The notes: a model not told the origin generated them from the sequence alone. A stretch of 35,297 nucleotides of DNA from an uncultured Pseudomonadota bacterium (GCA_937123825.1 CAKZKQ010000499.1:1-35297), one strand, 5' to 3'; shown: positions 25,367 through 34,980, numbered from the stretch's first letter. Program-made: numbers and translations.

Positions 25367-26203
25367 ATGACTCGAACACTCATGGGATTTGCGGTCGCCG
25401 CCGCCGCAATGCTGACCATCGCAGGCTCATTGCTGGCCGATGACGCGCGCCCCGACATGATCCTCATCCCCGCAGGCTCCTTCACCATGGGTGCCGACGG
25501 GGTCGGCGAAGAAGACGAGCGCCCGTCCCACAAGGTGGAGCTGAGCGCCTACTACATCGACCGCCACGAGGTCCTGCGCGGCGACTACCTCAAGTGCGTC
25601 GACGCCGGCAAATGCAAGCGCCCCAAAGGCTTCGGCAAACGCTTCTCTGAGCCCGATCGCCCCGTCGTGGGCATCGACTGGTTTGACGCCACCAACTACT
25701 GCGAGTTTGTTGGCAAACGCCTGCCCACCGAAGCCGAATGGGAAAAAGCTGCCCGAGGCACCGACGGCCGCACCTACCCCTGGGGCAACGAAGAGCCCAC
25801 CAAGGACCGGGGCTGCTTTGCCTGGAACGAGGGCCGACCCTGCAAACCCGGCTCCTACCCCGCTGGAGACAGCCCCTACGGCGTGGCCGACATGGCCGGC
25901 GGCGTCTGGGAGTGGCTGGCCGATGTCTACGACGCCTCCTACTATCCCCGCTCCGACGCCAAAGACCCCAAAGGCGGCACCTGCGAAGAAGCCCTGGCCT
26001 TCTTCCGCAAACTGCGCAAAGAAGGCCGCCAGGGCTTCACCGGCTCCAACCCCATCCCCACCGAATGCGAACGCGTCCTGCGCGGCGGCGCCTGGAACTA
26101 CCCCATGAAAGGCCTCCGCTCCAGCAACCGCGTCCACCACGGCCCCGACTGGAGAATCAAGGTAGCCGGCGTGCGCTGCGCCGCAAGTTTGGGGCGGCCC
26201 TAA
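25367..26203 (+). CDS. Secreted FGE-sulfatase (SUMF1)-domain protein
   Basis: 278 residues from the ATG at 25367 (behind AAGAGGTAAGA), with a cleavable signal (MTRTLMGFAVAAAAMLTIAG, cut near LLA-DD). The domain runs the whole length: MILIPAGSFTMGAD, YYIDRHEVLRGDYLKC, PVVGIDWFDATNYCEFVGKR, LPTEAEWEKAARGTDGRTYP, WGNEEPT, ADMAGGVWEWLADVYDASYY, RVLRGGAWNY and a final VAGVRCA. In true formylglycine-generating enzymes two Cys residues follow the RGGS/A motif; here that segment reads RGGAWNYPMKGLRSSNRVHH with none, so it is unlikely to make formylglycine. Such proteins in Myxococcota are common, often near kinases, with unknown or ligand-binding roles. Confidence 0.9.
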   Translation: MTRTLMGFAVAAAAMLTIAGSLLADDARPDMILIPAGSFTMGADGVGEEDERPSHKVELSAYYIDRHEVLRGDYLKCVDAGKCKRPKGFGKRFSEPDRPVVGIDWFDATNYCEFVGKRLPTEAEWEKAARGTDGRTYPWGNEEPTKDRGCFAWNEGRPCKPGSYPAGDSPYGVADMAGGVWEWLADVYDASYYPRSDAKDPKGGTCEEALAFFRKLRKEGRQGFTGSNPIPTECERVLRGGAWNYPMKGLRSSNRVHHGPDWRIKVAGVRCAASLGRP

Positions 26204-26782
26204 TGGCGTCAGACACCACGGTGGTCACTCGCAATAGCGCTGCTATGGCTTCGCTCCCACCGAGGCGTCTGCCATCCATTATTGCTCGCCCCAAACCCGT
26301 GGCTTCTTCTCTTTTCTTTTTTGAATTGCTTGGGTTTGGCGTCAGGTCTTTGGCGGCTTGGTGGCCTGTGGGTCAACGCTCAGTGTTTCGGCGTCTGACA
26401 TTCGTTATTGCTCGCCCCAAACCCGTGGCTTTCTTTCTTTTATTTTTGTCGAGATGGGTCCTTTTTCTTCGCCTCCCAAAACCTGCACACCTCTGTCCAC
26501 AATGACACACACCATGGGTTTACATGAGCACCAGTGAAACGGTTTGAAGTGCCTCAAAGCCCCCAAAATACAGCGAATAAGACCAATACAATGTTTTAAC
26601 CAACAATCAAACGCCTTCCAAATGGCCTTCTAAATTGGCTGAACATGCCACGTTTCATAGCCGTGGCCTGGGCGCTTGGAAATCCGGTGTTTGTCGGGGG
26701 TTGTGTCAGAAGTCGGGCGTGCTCAAGTCCTTATAAGAGGGGTTCGCCGACCCCGACTCAACCGCAGGCCAGGACAAACATC
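26204..26782. other. Gene-free spacer with paired repeats
   Basis: About 580 bases with no supported gene. It holds two copies of a 60-bp repeat 126 bases apart, pyrimidine-rich runs after each copy, and TTATAA at 26731 that might be the -10 of the downstream operon, although no good -35 box lies at the right distance. Confidence 0.5.
26264..26448 (+). repeat. Two direct copies of a 60-bp repeat
   Basis: Copies at 26264-26323 and 26390-26448 share GGCGTCTG, then TTATTGCTCGCCCCAAACCC, then GTGGCTT and a pyrimidine-rich tail of TTCTT/CTTTT type. The spacing is 126 bases. A weaker fragment, GGCGTCAGAC followed by ACTCGCAATA, lies at about 26205-26235. Confidence 0.75.
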
Positions 26783-27298
26783 ATGAAGACCTCACAAAAA
26801 ACCCTCGGCGTGGCCTTGTTGGCTGCGATGATGGCCGTCTCGATGGTGACCACAGCCCAAGCCAACCCCAAGGCCGCCAACAAGGCCAACAAGGAAGGCG
26901 ACTCCGTACGCTGTGAAAAGCTGGAGTCCAAAGAAGACTGGGCCAGCGCGGGCGCGTGCTTTGAGCGCTCGTATTTGAAGGACAAAAAGGGACGCAACGC
27001 CGACAAACTCTTGATCCGCGCGGCGGTCAACTTTGAGCGGGCCAGCCTCTTATCCAGGGGCATTGAGCTGCGCAAAGAGTTGATCCAGCGGCTGCCAGAC
27101 TCCAACATGGTCGCCGACGCCCTCTTTGGAATCTGCAGCAGTTACGACGCCATGGAACACCGCAACGGCGCCGTGACCTACTGCACGCGCTTTGTGAACT
27201 TCTTCCCAGAGCACGTCGATGCGCCCGAGGCCGCAGAGCTGGCCCGCAAGTGGGAGCAGCCCGTTGAGGCCGACGACAAAGATCTGCGAGAACTCTGA
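26783..27298 (+). CDS. Secreted TPR-like protein
   Basis: 171 residues from the ATG at 26783 (AGGA nine bases upstream). The signal peptide MKTSQKTLGVALLAAMMAVS ends near AQA-NPK. The rest is helical and TPR-like: KEDWASAGACFERSYL, KLLIRAAVNFERASLL, SNMVADALFGICSSYDAMEH, GAVTYCTRFVNFFPEHVDAP. It resembles YbgF/TolA-region periplasmic TPR proteins only in general form. It lies 11 bases upstream of the ATP-grasp gene, probably the first gene of an operon with it and the HD hydrolase, although the other two products look cytoplasmic. Confidence 0.75.
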   Translation: MKTSQKTLGVALLAAMMAVSMVTTAQANPKAANKANKEGDSVRCEKLESKEDWASAGACFERSYLKDKKGRNADKLLIRAAVNFERASLLSRGIELRKELIQRLPDSNMVADALFGICSSYDAMEHRNGAVTYCTRFVNFFPEHVDAPEAAELARKWEQPVEADDKDLREL

Positions 27299-27309
27299 AG
27301 GAGCACGCC

Positions 27310-28104
27310 ATGTCTACGCTGACCTGGGTGGTGCAACACAACCTGGGCAGCGCCGCCGACGTGGCCCGGATCGCCAAACACTGCCAAAGACTGGGGCTGA
27401 CCTGCCATCAGGTCGATGTCGTGCCTTTCAGCCACGAACTGCCCCCCATCGCCGACATCCAGGGCCCTGCCCTCTTCTACGGCGCAACCACCTTCATCCA
27501 CAACGTGGTCCGCAGCGGGCGCTGGTCTCCCGGCGCCTTCTTCAATGAAGAGACCATGCGCTTTGGCACCTGGGGCCCCCACTACCACGGCGCACTTGTC
27601 AGCGCTGATGCTCGCCTTACCACCCTGAAAACCCTGGCGGCCAACCAGGAGTTGGCTGATCAGACACACGTTTTTGTCCGCCCAGAAAATGACCTGAAGG
27701 ACTTTGGTGGGACAGTGATGGAGATGGGCGAGCTTCGCCAGTGGGTGGCGCGGCTGGAGGCGGTCGAGACACTGCTCTCTCCCGACGCGCCGATCGTGAC
27801 GGCGACCCCTGTGGACATCGCCCTTGAGTGGCGGCTCTTTATGATTGAAGGCCGCGTTTGCTCGGGCAGCCAGTACCGCGCCCATGGCCACATGGCGGTC
27901 AAAGCCCAGGTCCCCGAGCGCGTGATCGAGTTTGCCCAGCACCATGCGGGCATCTGGAGCCCCGATCGGGTTTTTGTGATGGACATCGGCCAGGTCAACG
28001 GGCGCCTGGGCATCATCGAGGTCAACGGCTTCAACAGCTCCGGATTTTACGCCAGCGACATTGAAAAAATCGTCGCGGAGGTCTCAGCACTCTATGATGA
28101 GTGA
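27310..28104 (+). CDS. ATP-grasp enzyme, R2K-clade type
   Basis: 264 residues; ATG behind GGAG with seven-base spacing. It matches the compact R2K clade of ATP-grasp proteins (family 3, formerly DUF4343): ALFYGATTFIHNV, FFNEETMRFGTWG, the Lys-bearing VFVRPENDLKDFGG segment, IALEWRLFMIEGRVCSGSQY and the metal-binding VFVMDIGQ followed by IIEVNGFNSSGFYA. ATP-grasp enzymes join a carboxylate to an amine or thiol through an acyl phosphate; R2K proteins occur in phages and bacteria and their substrate is not established. It is followed by a SpoT-like HD hydrolase gene, 26 bases away. Confidence 0.88.
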   Translation: MSTLTWVVQHNLGSAADVARIAKHCQRLGLTCHQVDVVPFSHELPPIADIQGPALFYGATTFIHNVVRSGRWSPGAFFNEETMRFGTWGPHYHGALVSADARLTTLKTLAANQELADQTHVFVRPENDLKDFGGTVMEMGELRQWVARLEAVETLLSPDAPIVTATPVDIALEWRLFMIEGRVCSGSQYRAHGHMAVKAQVPERVIEFAQHHAGIWSPDRVFVMDIGQVNGRLGIIEVNGFNSSGFYASDIEKIVAEVSALYDE

Positions 28105-28130
28105 GCACAACCTCCCGGAGGCCGATCACC

Positions 28131-28634
28131 ATGAACCCACTGCCCCAAGAAGTCCTCGCCGCGCGCCAGTGGGCCATCGAAGCCCACGGCGATCAACGAT
28201 ACGGCGATCACCCCTACGTCTACCACCTGGACGCTGTGGTGGCGCACCTGGAGCCCTACGGCCCCCAGGCGCAGATCGCGGGATACCTCCACGATGTGAT
28301 CGAGGACACCGATCGCACGCAAGCCGAGGTCGAGGCGAGCTTTGGGGCCACTGTGGGGCGCGCGGTGGCCCTGTTGACCGACGCGGAGGGTCCAAACCGC
28401 AAGACGCGCAAGGCGCTGACCTACGCCAGAATGGGGGCGTTGGGGCCAGAGGATGGGTTGGCGTTGATCGTTAAAACGGCGGATCGATTGGCCAACTTAA
28501 TCCAATGTACGACCACAAAAAACAAGGGCCTGACCCGGATGTATCGCAAGGAGCATCCGGCCTTTCGAGCCGCTGTTTATCGGGCTGGAATCTGTGATCC
28601 ACTCTGGGAGCGCATCGACCAGATCATGGGCTGA
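28131..28634 (+). CDS. SpoT/MESH1-like HD phosphohydrolase
   Basis: 167 residues from the ATG at 28131, which has GGAGG nine bases upstream; a GTG at 28101 overlaps the previous stop codon and is an alternative. It is a stand-alone hydrolase domain of the RelA/SpoT type: His32 (YVYHLDAV), His54-Asp55 and Glu58-Asp59 (GYLHDVIEDT), FGATVGRAVALLTD, and Asp118 in KTADRLANL. No synthetase, TGS or ACT domain. Small proteins of this kind (MESH1/SAH group) remove pyrophosphate from (p)ppGpp or, in eukaryotes, phosphate from NADPH; the substrate here is unproven. It is the last gene of the operon with the R2K ATP-grasp enzyme. Confidence 0.9.
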   Translation: MNPLPQEVLAARQWAIEAHGDQRYGDHPYVYHLDAVVAHLEPYGPQAQIAGYLHDVIEDTDRTQAEVEASFGATVGRAVALLTDAEGPNRKTRKALTYARMGALGPEDGLALIVKTADRLANLIQCTTTKNKGLTRMYRKEHPAFRAAVYRAGICDPLWERIDQIMG

Positions 28635-28663
28635 GGGGGCCAGGGAAATTGTGCGTCCTACCA

Positions 28664-28689
28664 TTGACAGCGCACTTCTCCTATATTAT
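28664..28689 (+). promoter_or_regulatory. Candidate promoter of the Cys-rich lipoprotein gene
   Basis: A consensus -35 box TTGACA (28664) is followed by TATATTAT at 28682-28689. TATTAT at 28684 gives a 14-base spacer, shorter than the usual 17. It lies about 100 bases upstream of the lipoprotein start in an AT-rich patch. Confidence 0.4.
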
Positions 28690-28696
28690 CGCCCAT

Positions 28697-28718
28697 CTGG
28701 AAACGGCTGGATTTCCAG
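28697..28718 (+). other. Leader hairpin
   Basis: CTGGAAA (28697) pairs perfectly with TTTCCAG (28712) around an eight-base loop. It lies just after the candidate promoter, in the presumed 5' leader of the lipoprotein gene. Confidence 0.35.
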
Positions 28719-28785
28719 CGCGGTAACAACATCTCCCTGACTCAATCAAACGCAGCTCTACACCCTCAAACACACCCGGTCCATC

Positions 28786-30414
28786 ATGAACGGAAAGTCC
28801 TTGAAGTGTATCGTCGGCGCGATGCTGGTTGCGGGCCTGCTCGGCCCAGGATGTGCGTCCAGCGAAGTCCAGGATGAAGTCCCACCCACGCCATGCTTTG
28901 GCGACCTTGACTGTGACATCAGTCAATCGTGTGTGGAAGGCTTCTGCGTTGAACGCCAAAGCGAGTGCATCTCGGATCCAGACTGCCCGGTGGGCCAGAT
29001 CTGCGAAGGAGAGGCATGCCGCACAGGGTGCCGTGGCGACGCCGATTGTCCAGAAGACAACGTCTGCAACCCGGTCAACCTCTTGTGCCAGCCCACCTCA
29101 CAGCCCTGCGGAGGGGCGTGCGGCAACGGAACGCGCTGCGATGAGGCCACCGGCGACTGCATCCCCATCGACGACGAAAACAACAACCCCAACAACGACC
29201 CCGGCTGCCAGGACGACAACGATTGTCCCGGCGACCAGGAGTGTGAGCAGGGCCAATGTGTGGATCCCGTCGATCCGCCCGAGTGCCAGAACGACGGCGA
29301 CTGCCCCGACGGTCAGCGCTGCGACGTGGACACCTGCGTGCCCGACGAGCCCACCGGCTGCCAGAACGACAACGAGTGCTCTGAAGGACAAATCTGCCAG
29401 AACACCGCCTGCGTGCCGGGCTGCCGTGGCGACGCGGACTGCGACGGCGGCGACATCTGCATTGACAACCAGTGCTCGGGAGGCTGCCGCTTTGAGGACG
29501 ACTGTCCCGAGGCCCGCAGCTGCATTGAAAACGTCTGCTCTTGCACCGACGACGCCTTTGAGGACAACGACCAGACCTCTGCGGCCGCCCCGCTCTCGGA
29601 CGGCACCGCCATCGCGGCCAACATCTGTGGCGGCGACGAGGACTTCTTTGAGGTTCAAATCGGCGGAAACTGCACCATCCAGGCCGAGTTGGTCTTTGCC
29701 CACGCCGACGGCGACCTTCAAATCGAGCTGCTCAACAACAACGGCCAGCAAGTCGCCGCCACCAACACCACCAGCGACAACGAGACCCTCAGCGTCCTGG
29801 TTGAGCAAGGCGGCCGCCACTTCCTGAAGGTCAGCGGCGTCAGCGGCGGCGAAAACACCTACCGGATGACCTTCGACGTGCTTGAGTGCAGCCCGATCGC
29901 CGAAGGCCTGGTCCTCTCGGAGATCTTCTACGACGCGCCCAACTCCGACGACGGCAAAGAGTGGGTCGAACTCTTCAACGGCTCTGACCAGACCATCAAC
30001 CTGTCCAACTTCTCCATTGGAGTTGGCGGCAGCGACTACACCTCGGGCACCTTCCAGCTTGAGGGCACCATCGCGCCGGGCGGCTGCTTTGTGGTCGGCG
30101 GCCCGACCTCCAACGCCGACAACGGCAACCCCAGCTTTGACCAGGAGCTTGGCTCACTGACCATGCAGAACGGCGGCAGCGCCTCGGACGGCGTGGCCCT
30201 CTTCGCGGTGCCCGCCAGCCAGATCACAGCCCAGACCCTGCCCATCGACACCGTGGTCTACGACAGCCCCAACGAAAACGGCCTCATCAACACCCAGGGC
30301 ATGCCCAGCCAGCCCGACGTGGGCGACGCGGGAGCAGGCGAGTCTTTGGAGCGTCAGGGCGACACCTGGGTGATTCAAGAAAACCCCACCCCCAACAACT
30401 GCCAGGGCCGCTGA
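28786..30414 (+). CDS. Cys-rich/PPC/lamin-tail-domain lipoprotein
   Basis: 542 residues. The signal MNGKSLKCIVGAMLVAGLLG ends in PGCAS, a lipobox with Cys23. Residues about 35-255 are repeated small Cys knots (C-x-x-D-x-D-C-P-x-G-x-x-C form, e.g. CQDDNDCPGDQECEQGQC) like the Dickkopf-type repeats frequent in Myxococcota, with an Asn/Pro linker (DENNNPNNDP). A PPC-type beta sandwich (about 258-365) begins DDAFEDNDQTSAAAPL. A lamin-tail domain (about 375-500) shows LVLSEIFYDAPNSDDGKEWV and ELFNGSDQTINLSNFSI. The product is probably anchored in the outer membrane as a surface adhesion protein. The start codon lacks a strong ribosome site. It is convergent with the long TPR gene. Confidence 0.9.
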   Translation: MNGKSLKCIVGAMLVAGLLGPGCASSEVQDEVPPTPCFGDLDCDISQSCVEGFCVERQSECISDPDCPVGQICEGEACRTGCRGDADCPEDNVCNPVNLLCQPTSQPCGGACGNGTRCDEATGDCIPIDDENNNPNNDPGCQDDNDCPGDQECEQGQCVDPVDPPECQNDGDCPDGQRCDVDTCVPDEPTGCQNDNECSEGQICQNTACVPGCRGDADCDGGDICIDNQCSGGCRFEDDCPEARSCIENVCSCTDDAFEDNDQTSAAAPLSDGTAIAANICGGDEDFFEVQIGGNCTIQAELVFAHADGDLQIELLNNNGQQVAATNTTSDNETLSVLVEQGGRHFLKVSGVSGGENTYRMTFDVLECSPIAEGLVLSEIFYDAPNSDDGKEWVELFNGSDQTINLSNFSIGVGGSDYTSGTFQLEGTIAPGGCFVVGGPTSNADNGNPSFDQELGSLTMQNGGSASDGVALFAVPASQITAQTLPIDTVVYDSPNENGLINTQGMPSQPDVGDAGAGESLERQGDTWVIQENPTPNNCQGR

Positions 30415-30429
30415 GCGTGTGGTTTGGCC

Positions 30430-33294
30430 TCACCCCTGTCGGGCCAGGAACCAGACCACAGCCGCCAGAAAAACCAGCATCGCCAGCACACCCATCAGGA
30501 ATTGGAGTGACTGGCTGTCGGCCTTGCCAAGCTCCTGGCGCAGGCGCTGGGCTTTGGCCGGTTGGCCCAGGTGCTGGCCGTAGATCTCCACCAACTCTTC
30601 GACAAGCTGCGCCCGCTCGATGTTGGCCAGATCGGGCTGAGCGATGCGCGTCTCCAGACTCTTGGCCAGATCCTCCCAGCGGTTCAGCCGGCGCAACACC
30701 TTCTCCAATTCCTGGCGAGCGCGGCTGTGGCGTTCGGCCACTGTCAGGACCTTTTCAAACCAGTGGGCCGCTTCTTCGCGTTGGCCGCGGCGTTCGAGTC
30801 CCTGCGCGATGGCAAAGAAGACCTCGGGGGCCTGTGCAGAGCGGCTGCCTTCGATCGACGGCGAGATCAGCGCCATCAAATCTTCGTTCAGCATCTCGGT
30901 GCGGTCCCGGCGGCGATCCAAACGACGCTCCACGAGCACTCGCCATAGCCCAGCGCTGGCCGCCAGCGCCCCTGCGCGCTGACACAAAGCCCGATCGCCC
31001 CAGTGCCCATCCAACTCCTTGAGCAACGCGTCGAGCGCCTTCTCAGGGTCGCTCAAGTGCTCCTCGGCGATCTTGGCTGCCCGCTCTGAGAGGTCGTGCA
31101 GGCGAGCTTCGTCGTCGGTGTGTGAGAGCTCGCTTTGGAGGGCGTCGTAGAGTTCTTGCCAGCGCTGCTCGGACTCCAGCAGCTCCATGAGGCGAGCACG
31201 GGTTTGGAGGGGTTGTGGGCGAAGGGCGGTGAGTTTTTGGTAGGCTTCGATGGCCAGATGGGCGTTGCCGGGGGGGCGCTCGTGCAGTTCGGCCTGACGT
31301 TGCCACAGGCGCGCCTTGGTGGAGACGTCTTTGGAGGTTTCGACGCGGCTTTTGAGGATTTGCGCCAGTTCTCCCCAACGCTCTTGGGCTTCAAAGCGGC
31401 GCTCCAGGCCCGCCTGCGCCTCGGCGTGGTCGGGTTCGACCTTGAGCACCGCTCGCCAGGCCTGCTCGGCTGCGTCGCCTTGATCGAGTTGTTCCAGGAC
31501 CTGGGCGAGCTGTGCCTGGTGGGACACAAACGACGGGCTCTTTTTGTCGGGCTCCAGGGCAACCAGGCGCTCCAGGCATTGGCGCTGCCAGGACAAGTCT
31601 CGGGCGCGGGTTGCCAGCGCGGCCAGCGCCGTCCAGGCCTCGGCGTCGTCTGGGTTGATCGACGTCGCCCGCTCCCACCAGGGTCGGGCGCGCTCGTCGT
31701 TGTGGAGTTGGTCTTGCCACAGCGCGCCCAGGCGACGGGCCACATCGGCCTGCCAGGGCGGATCGTCCTTGAGGCCGATCATCGCTTCCAGGCTTTCGGC
31801 CAGATCCAGCCACTGTTTTTGTGTGTCCTGGGCCTGGGCCAACTTTTCCCAGGCACGCAGCGACGCAGGTTCGAGCTTCAAGATGGCGCGCAGGTGGCCC
31901 ACCGCCGCCTTGGTGTCTGACAACATGGCGTCGGCCAGGTTGTAGAGCCGCCAGCGCATCTCCAAGACCTGCACCGAATCGTCGCAGTGTGTGACATGTT
32001 GCAGGAGCACCTCGTGAAGCCTTTGGTGGTCGCCGACCTGCAAGAGGAGCCGCTCCAGGCTCTTGAGGGCTTCGGGGTGGCTCGGCACAGCCTCCAGCGC
32101 CACCTCAAAGGCCTTGATGGCCTCTTTGGCGCTGCGCAGGCGGTCTTCCCACAAGGCCCCCAGGCGCATGGCGATCGCCGCGCGCTCCAAGGCGTCTTGC
32201 TCGGCGTCCATATGGCGCTGGTAGATCTCGGCCAGCGGCTTCCAGTGGCTCGTCAGAATGTAGAGCCGCTCCAAACCTTCGAGCGCGACGGCCCACTGGG
32301 GCACACACTCCAGTGCCTGGAGCCAGGCCTTGATGGCGGCGTCGGGATCGGCGCGGTGCTCTTCGTGAACCTGGGCCATGAGCGCCCAGGCGTCCGCAGC
32401 GCTGGCCGGGTCTTCGCACGCATCGGCGGCGGCATGCAGGGCTGTCAGGAAGGACTCCCAATCGTTTGCGCGCTGGGCCAGCGCCATGGTCCGCTGGCGC
32501 CAGGACGGCTCCTGGGGGTCTTGGAGCATGATCCCTGCCGCGCAGAGCAGCGCGGTGGTGAGATCGCCCATGTCGTGCTCGCAAACGTCGATCATCAGGG
32601 CGCGAAAGCGGCGCTGCTCGCTGGGGTCGTCGCTTTGCTGCGCCAGAAGCTCGATCGCCTCGAACATCAACTCCCAGTTTTTGGCGGCACGCAGCGAGGG
32701 CTCCAGCACCGTCCAGAGCGTCTCTTTGCCGTGCTCCGTCGCTCGAAAGCTCTCCATAAGGGCGTCGATGGCCTGGGCATTGTCTGGCTCATAGAGGAGC
32801 ACATCTTTGTAGAGCGCCATGGCGCGCTCCACATCCCCAAGCCGAGTCGCCACCAGGGTCGCCAGGCGAATCCGCAGCTCATTTTTAAGCGCGCTGAGGG
32901 TGGCCAGCTCGATCTCGGCCTCAATGGTCGCCGCCTGGGCGTCCCAGGCCTGACACGCCTCGTAGAGCGCGTCGAGCGACGGCAGCGCCTCTTTGCGGTC
33001 CACGTCGGTGAGCGTCAACCAGTGCTCGATGCCGTCGCGGGTGCGGACATAGAGGCGCTGGGAGCCAAAGCGGCTGGCAAGGCGAGGAAGCGCGTCCTGA
33101 TCGAGGTGGTGGACGGTGAAATCAAAGATGGACGAGAGCCTGGACAGCGCCACCATCTGACCGTCGTGCACCAGGAGGTGGGTTTGACCCGAGCCGCCTT
33201 GCATGCCCGCGTGAACGGTGACACAGGCGGTGATCTTTTCCGGGTCCAGACCCGAAGGGAGCTTGGCGGCGATGTCCTGAGGCAGTTCAATCAT
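30430..33294 (-). CDS. Large TPR-repeat protein with C-terminal membrane anchor
   Basis: 954 residues, almost wholly helical repeats of TPR/HAT type (VERAMALYKDVLLYEPDNAQ, AIKAWLQALECVPQWAVALE, AIKAFEVALEAVPSHPEALK, and so on) from about 130 to 915. The first 110 residues form a separate, probably beta-rich module (LLVHDGQMVALSRLSSIFDF) that I do not recognise. The final helix SLQFLMGVLAMLVFLAAVVW followed by FLARQG is a tail anchor, so the protein should face the cytoplasm from the inner membrane. No signal peptide. Its ATG overlaps the stop of apaG by four bases (ATGA). Similar long TPR proteins are common in Myxococcota with unknown roles, presumably as scaffolds. Confidence 0.9.
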   Translation of the reverse strand: MIELPQDIAAKLPSGLDPEKITACVTVHAGMQGGSGQTHLLVHDGQMVALSRLSSIFDFTVHHLDQDALPRLASRFGSQRLYVRTRDGIEHWLTLTDVDRKEALPSLDALYEACQAWDAQAATIEAEIELATLSALKNELRIRLATLVATRLGDVERAMALYKDVLLYEPDNAQAIDALMESFRATEHGKETLWTVLEPSLRAAKNWELMFEAIELLAQQSDDPSEQRRFRALMIDVCEHDMGDLTTALLCAAGIMLQDPQEPSWRQRTMALAQRANDWESFLTALHAAADACEDPASAADAWALMAQVHEEHRADPDAAIKAWLQALECVPQWAVALEGLERLYILTSHWKPLAEIYQRHMDAEQDALERAAIAMRLGALWEDRLRSAKEAIKAFEVALEAVPSHPEALKSLERLLLQVGDHQRLHEVLLQHVTHCDDSVQVLEMRWRLYNLADAMLSDTKAAVGHLRAILKLEPASLRAWEKLAQAQDTQKQWLDLAESLEAMIGLKDDPPWQADVARRLGALWQDQLHNDERARPWWERATSINPDDAEAWTALAALATRARDLSWQRQCLERLVALEPDKKSPSFVSHQAQLAQVLEQLDQGDAAEQAWRAVLKVEPDHAEAQAGLERRFEAQERWGELAQILKSRVETSKDVSTKARLWQRQAELHERPPGNAHLAIEAYQKLTALRPQPLQTRARLMELLESEQRWQELYDALQSELSHTDDEARLHDLSERAAKIAEEHLSDPEKALDALLKELDGHWGDRALCQRAGALAASAGLWRVLVERRLDRRRDRTEMLNEDLMALISPSIEGSRSAQAPEVFFAIAQGLERRGQREEAAHWFEKVLTVAERHSRARQELEKVLRRLNRWEDLAKSLETRIAQPDLANIERAQLVEELVEIYGQHLGQPAKAQRLRQELGKADSQSLQFLMGVLAMLVFLAAVVWFLARQG

Positions 33295-33677
33295 TGCAGC
33301 ACGCCCGGTACGGCCAGAGTAAAGGGGTCAATGATGGCGTTGAAAGGCTCGCCAGAGTCCTGCTCCACCATTTGGTAGGAGCCCTGCATGACCCCCACGG
33401 GGCAAGGCAATGGGCAGGCGCTGGTGTACTCAAAGCTCTGTCCAGGGTTCAGGATGGGTTGTTCACCCACCACGCCGGGGCCACGGACGTTTTCGGTGCG
33501 CCCGTCGGCGTCGGTGATGACCCAGTGCCGGCTGATGAGTTGGACCGTCCTGGGGCCTTCGTTGGTGATGCGCACACGGTAGGCGAAGAAGAACTGCTTG
33601 CGGTCGGGATTGCTGCGCTCGGGCACAAAGAAGCTCTCGGTCACAATCCGCACGCCCTGGGTGATGGTGTTGCCCAT
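33291..33677 (-). CDS. apaG: ApaG domain protein
   Basis: 128 residues, a single ApaG beta-sandwich: GVRIVTESFFVPERSNPDRK, FFFAYRVRITNEGPRTVQLI, SRHWVITDADGRTENVRGPG, VVGEQPILNPGQSFEYTS and MQGSYQMVEQDSGEPFNAII. The ATG at 33677 follows GGGGAGG closely. In E. coli apaG lies with the diadenosine-tetraphosphate hydrolase gene and has been linked to Co/Mg resistance; the fold resembles the FBXO3 domain and its biochemical role is unsettled. Here it heads a two-gene unit with the tail-anchored TPR protein, and is divergent from ychF. Confidence 0.95.
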   Translation of the reverse strand: MGNTITQGVRIVTESFFVPERSNPDRKQFFFAYRVRITNEGPRTVQLISRHWVITDADGRTENVRGPGVVGEQPILNPGQSFEYTSACPLPCPVGVMQGSYQMVEQDSGEPFNAIIDPFTLAVPGVLQ

Positions 33678-33732
33678 CGTACCTCCCCATCGTCGTTGAT
33701 GATGGGCAGGATTTGCCCAGCCTCACGGCCTT

Positions 33733-33764
33733 GTCAAGCGGCCTCTTTGGGCCTGCGGCTTGAC
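33733..33764. other. Imperfect inverted repeat in the apaG/ychF spacer
   Basis: GTCAAGC (33733) pairs with GCTTGAC (33758), and inside it GGCC pairs with GGCC across a four-base bulge. It lies between divergent genes, so it could be an operator or just an mRNA leader structure. Confidence 0.3.
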
Positions 33765-33887
33765 TTGTGGCGGCCTTGCTGCTTGTAAGAGGGGGTTTGA
33801 TGGCCGCGCTCGGCAGCGGCCCACCGCGCCAACCACGAATCAACACACCGGCAACACACCCGTGCCGGCATCAGCGGGACAGATACC

Positions 33888-34979
<1,092 letters not shown>

Positions 34980-34980
34980 T

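Noticed and set aside
26731..26736. TTATAA as -10 box for the operon at 26783
   Set aside because: No reasonable -35 hexamer lies 16-18 bases upstream, so it is mentioned only in the spacer entry.
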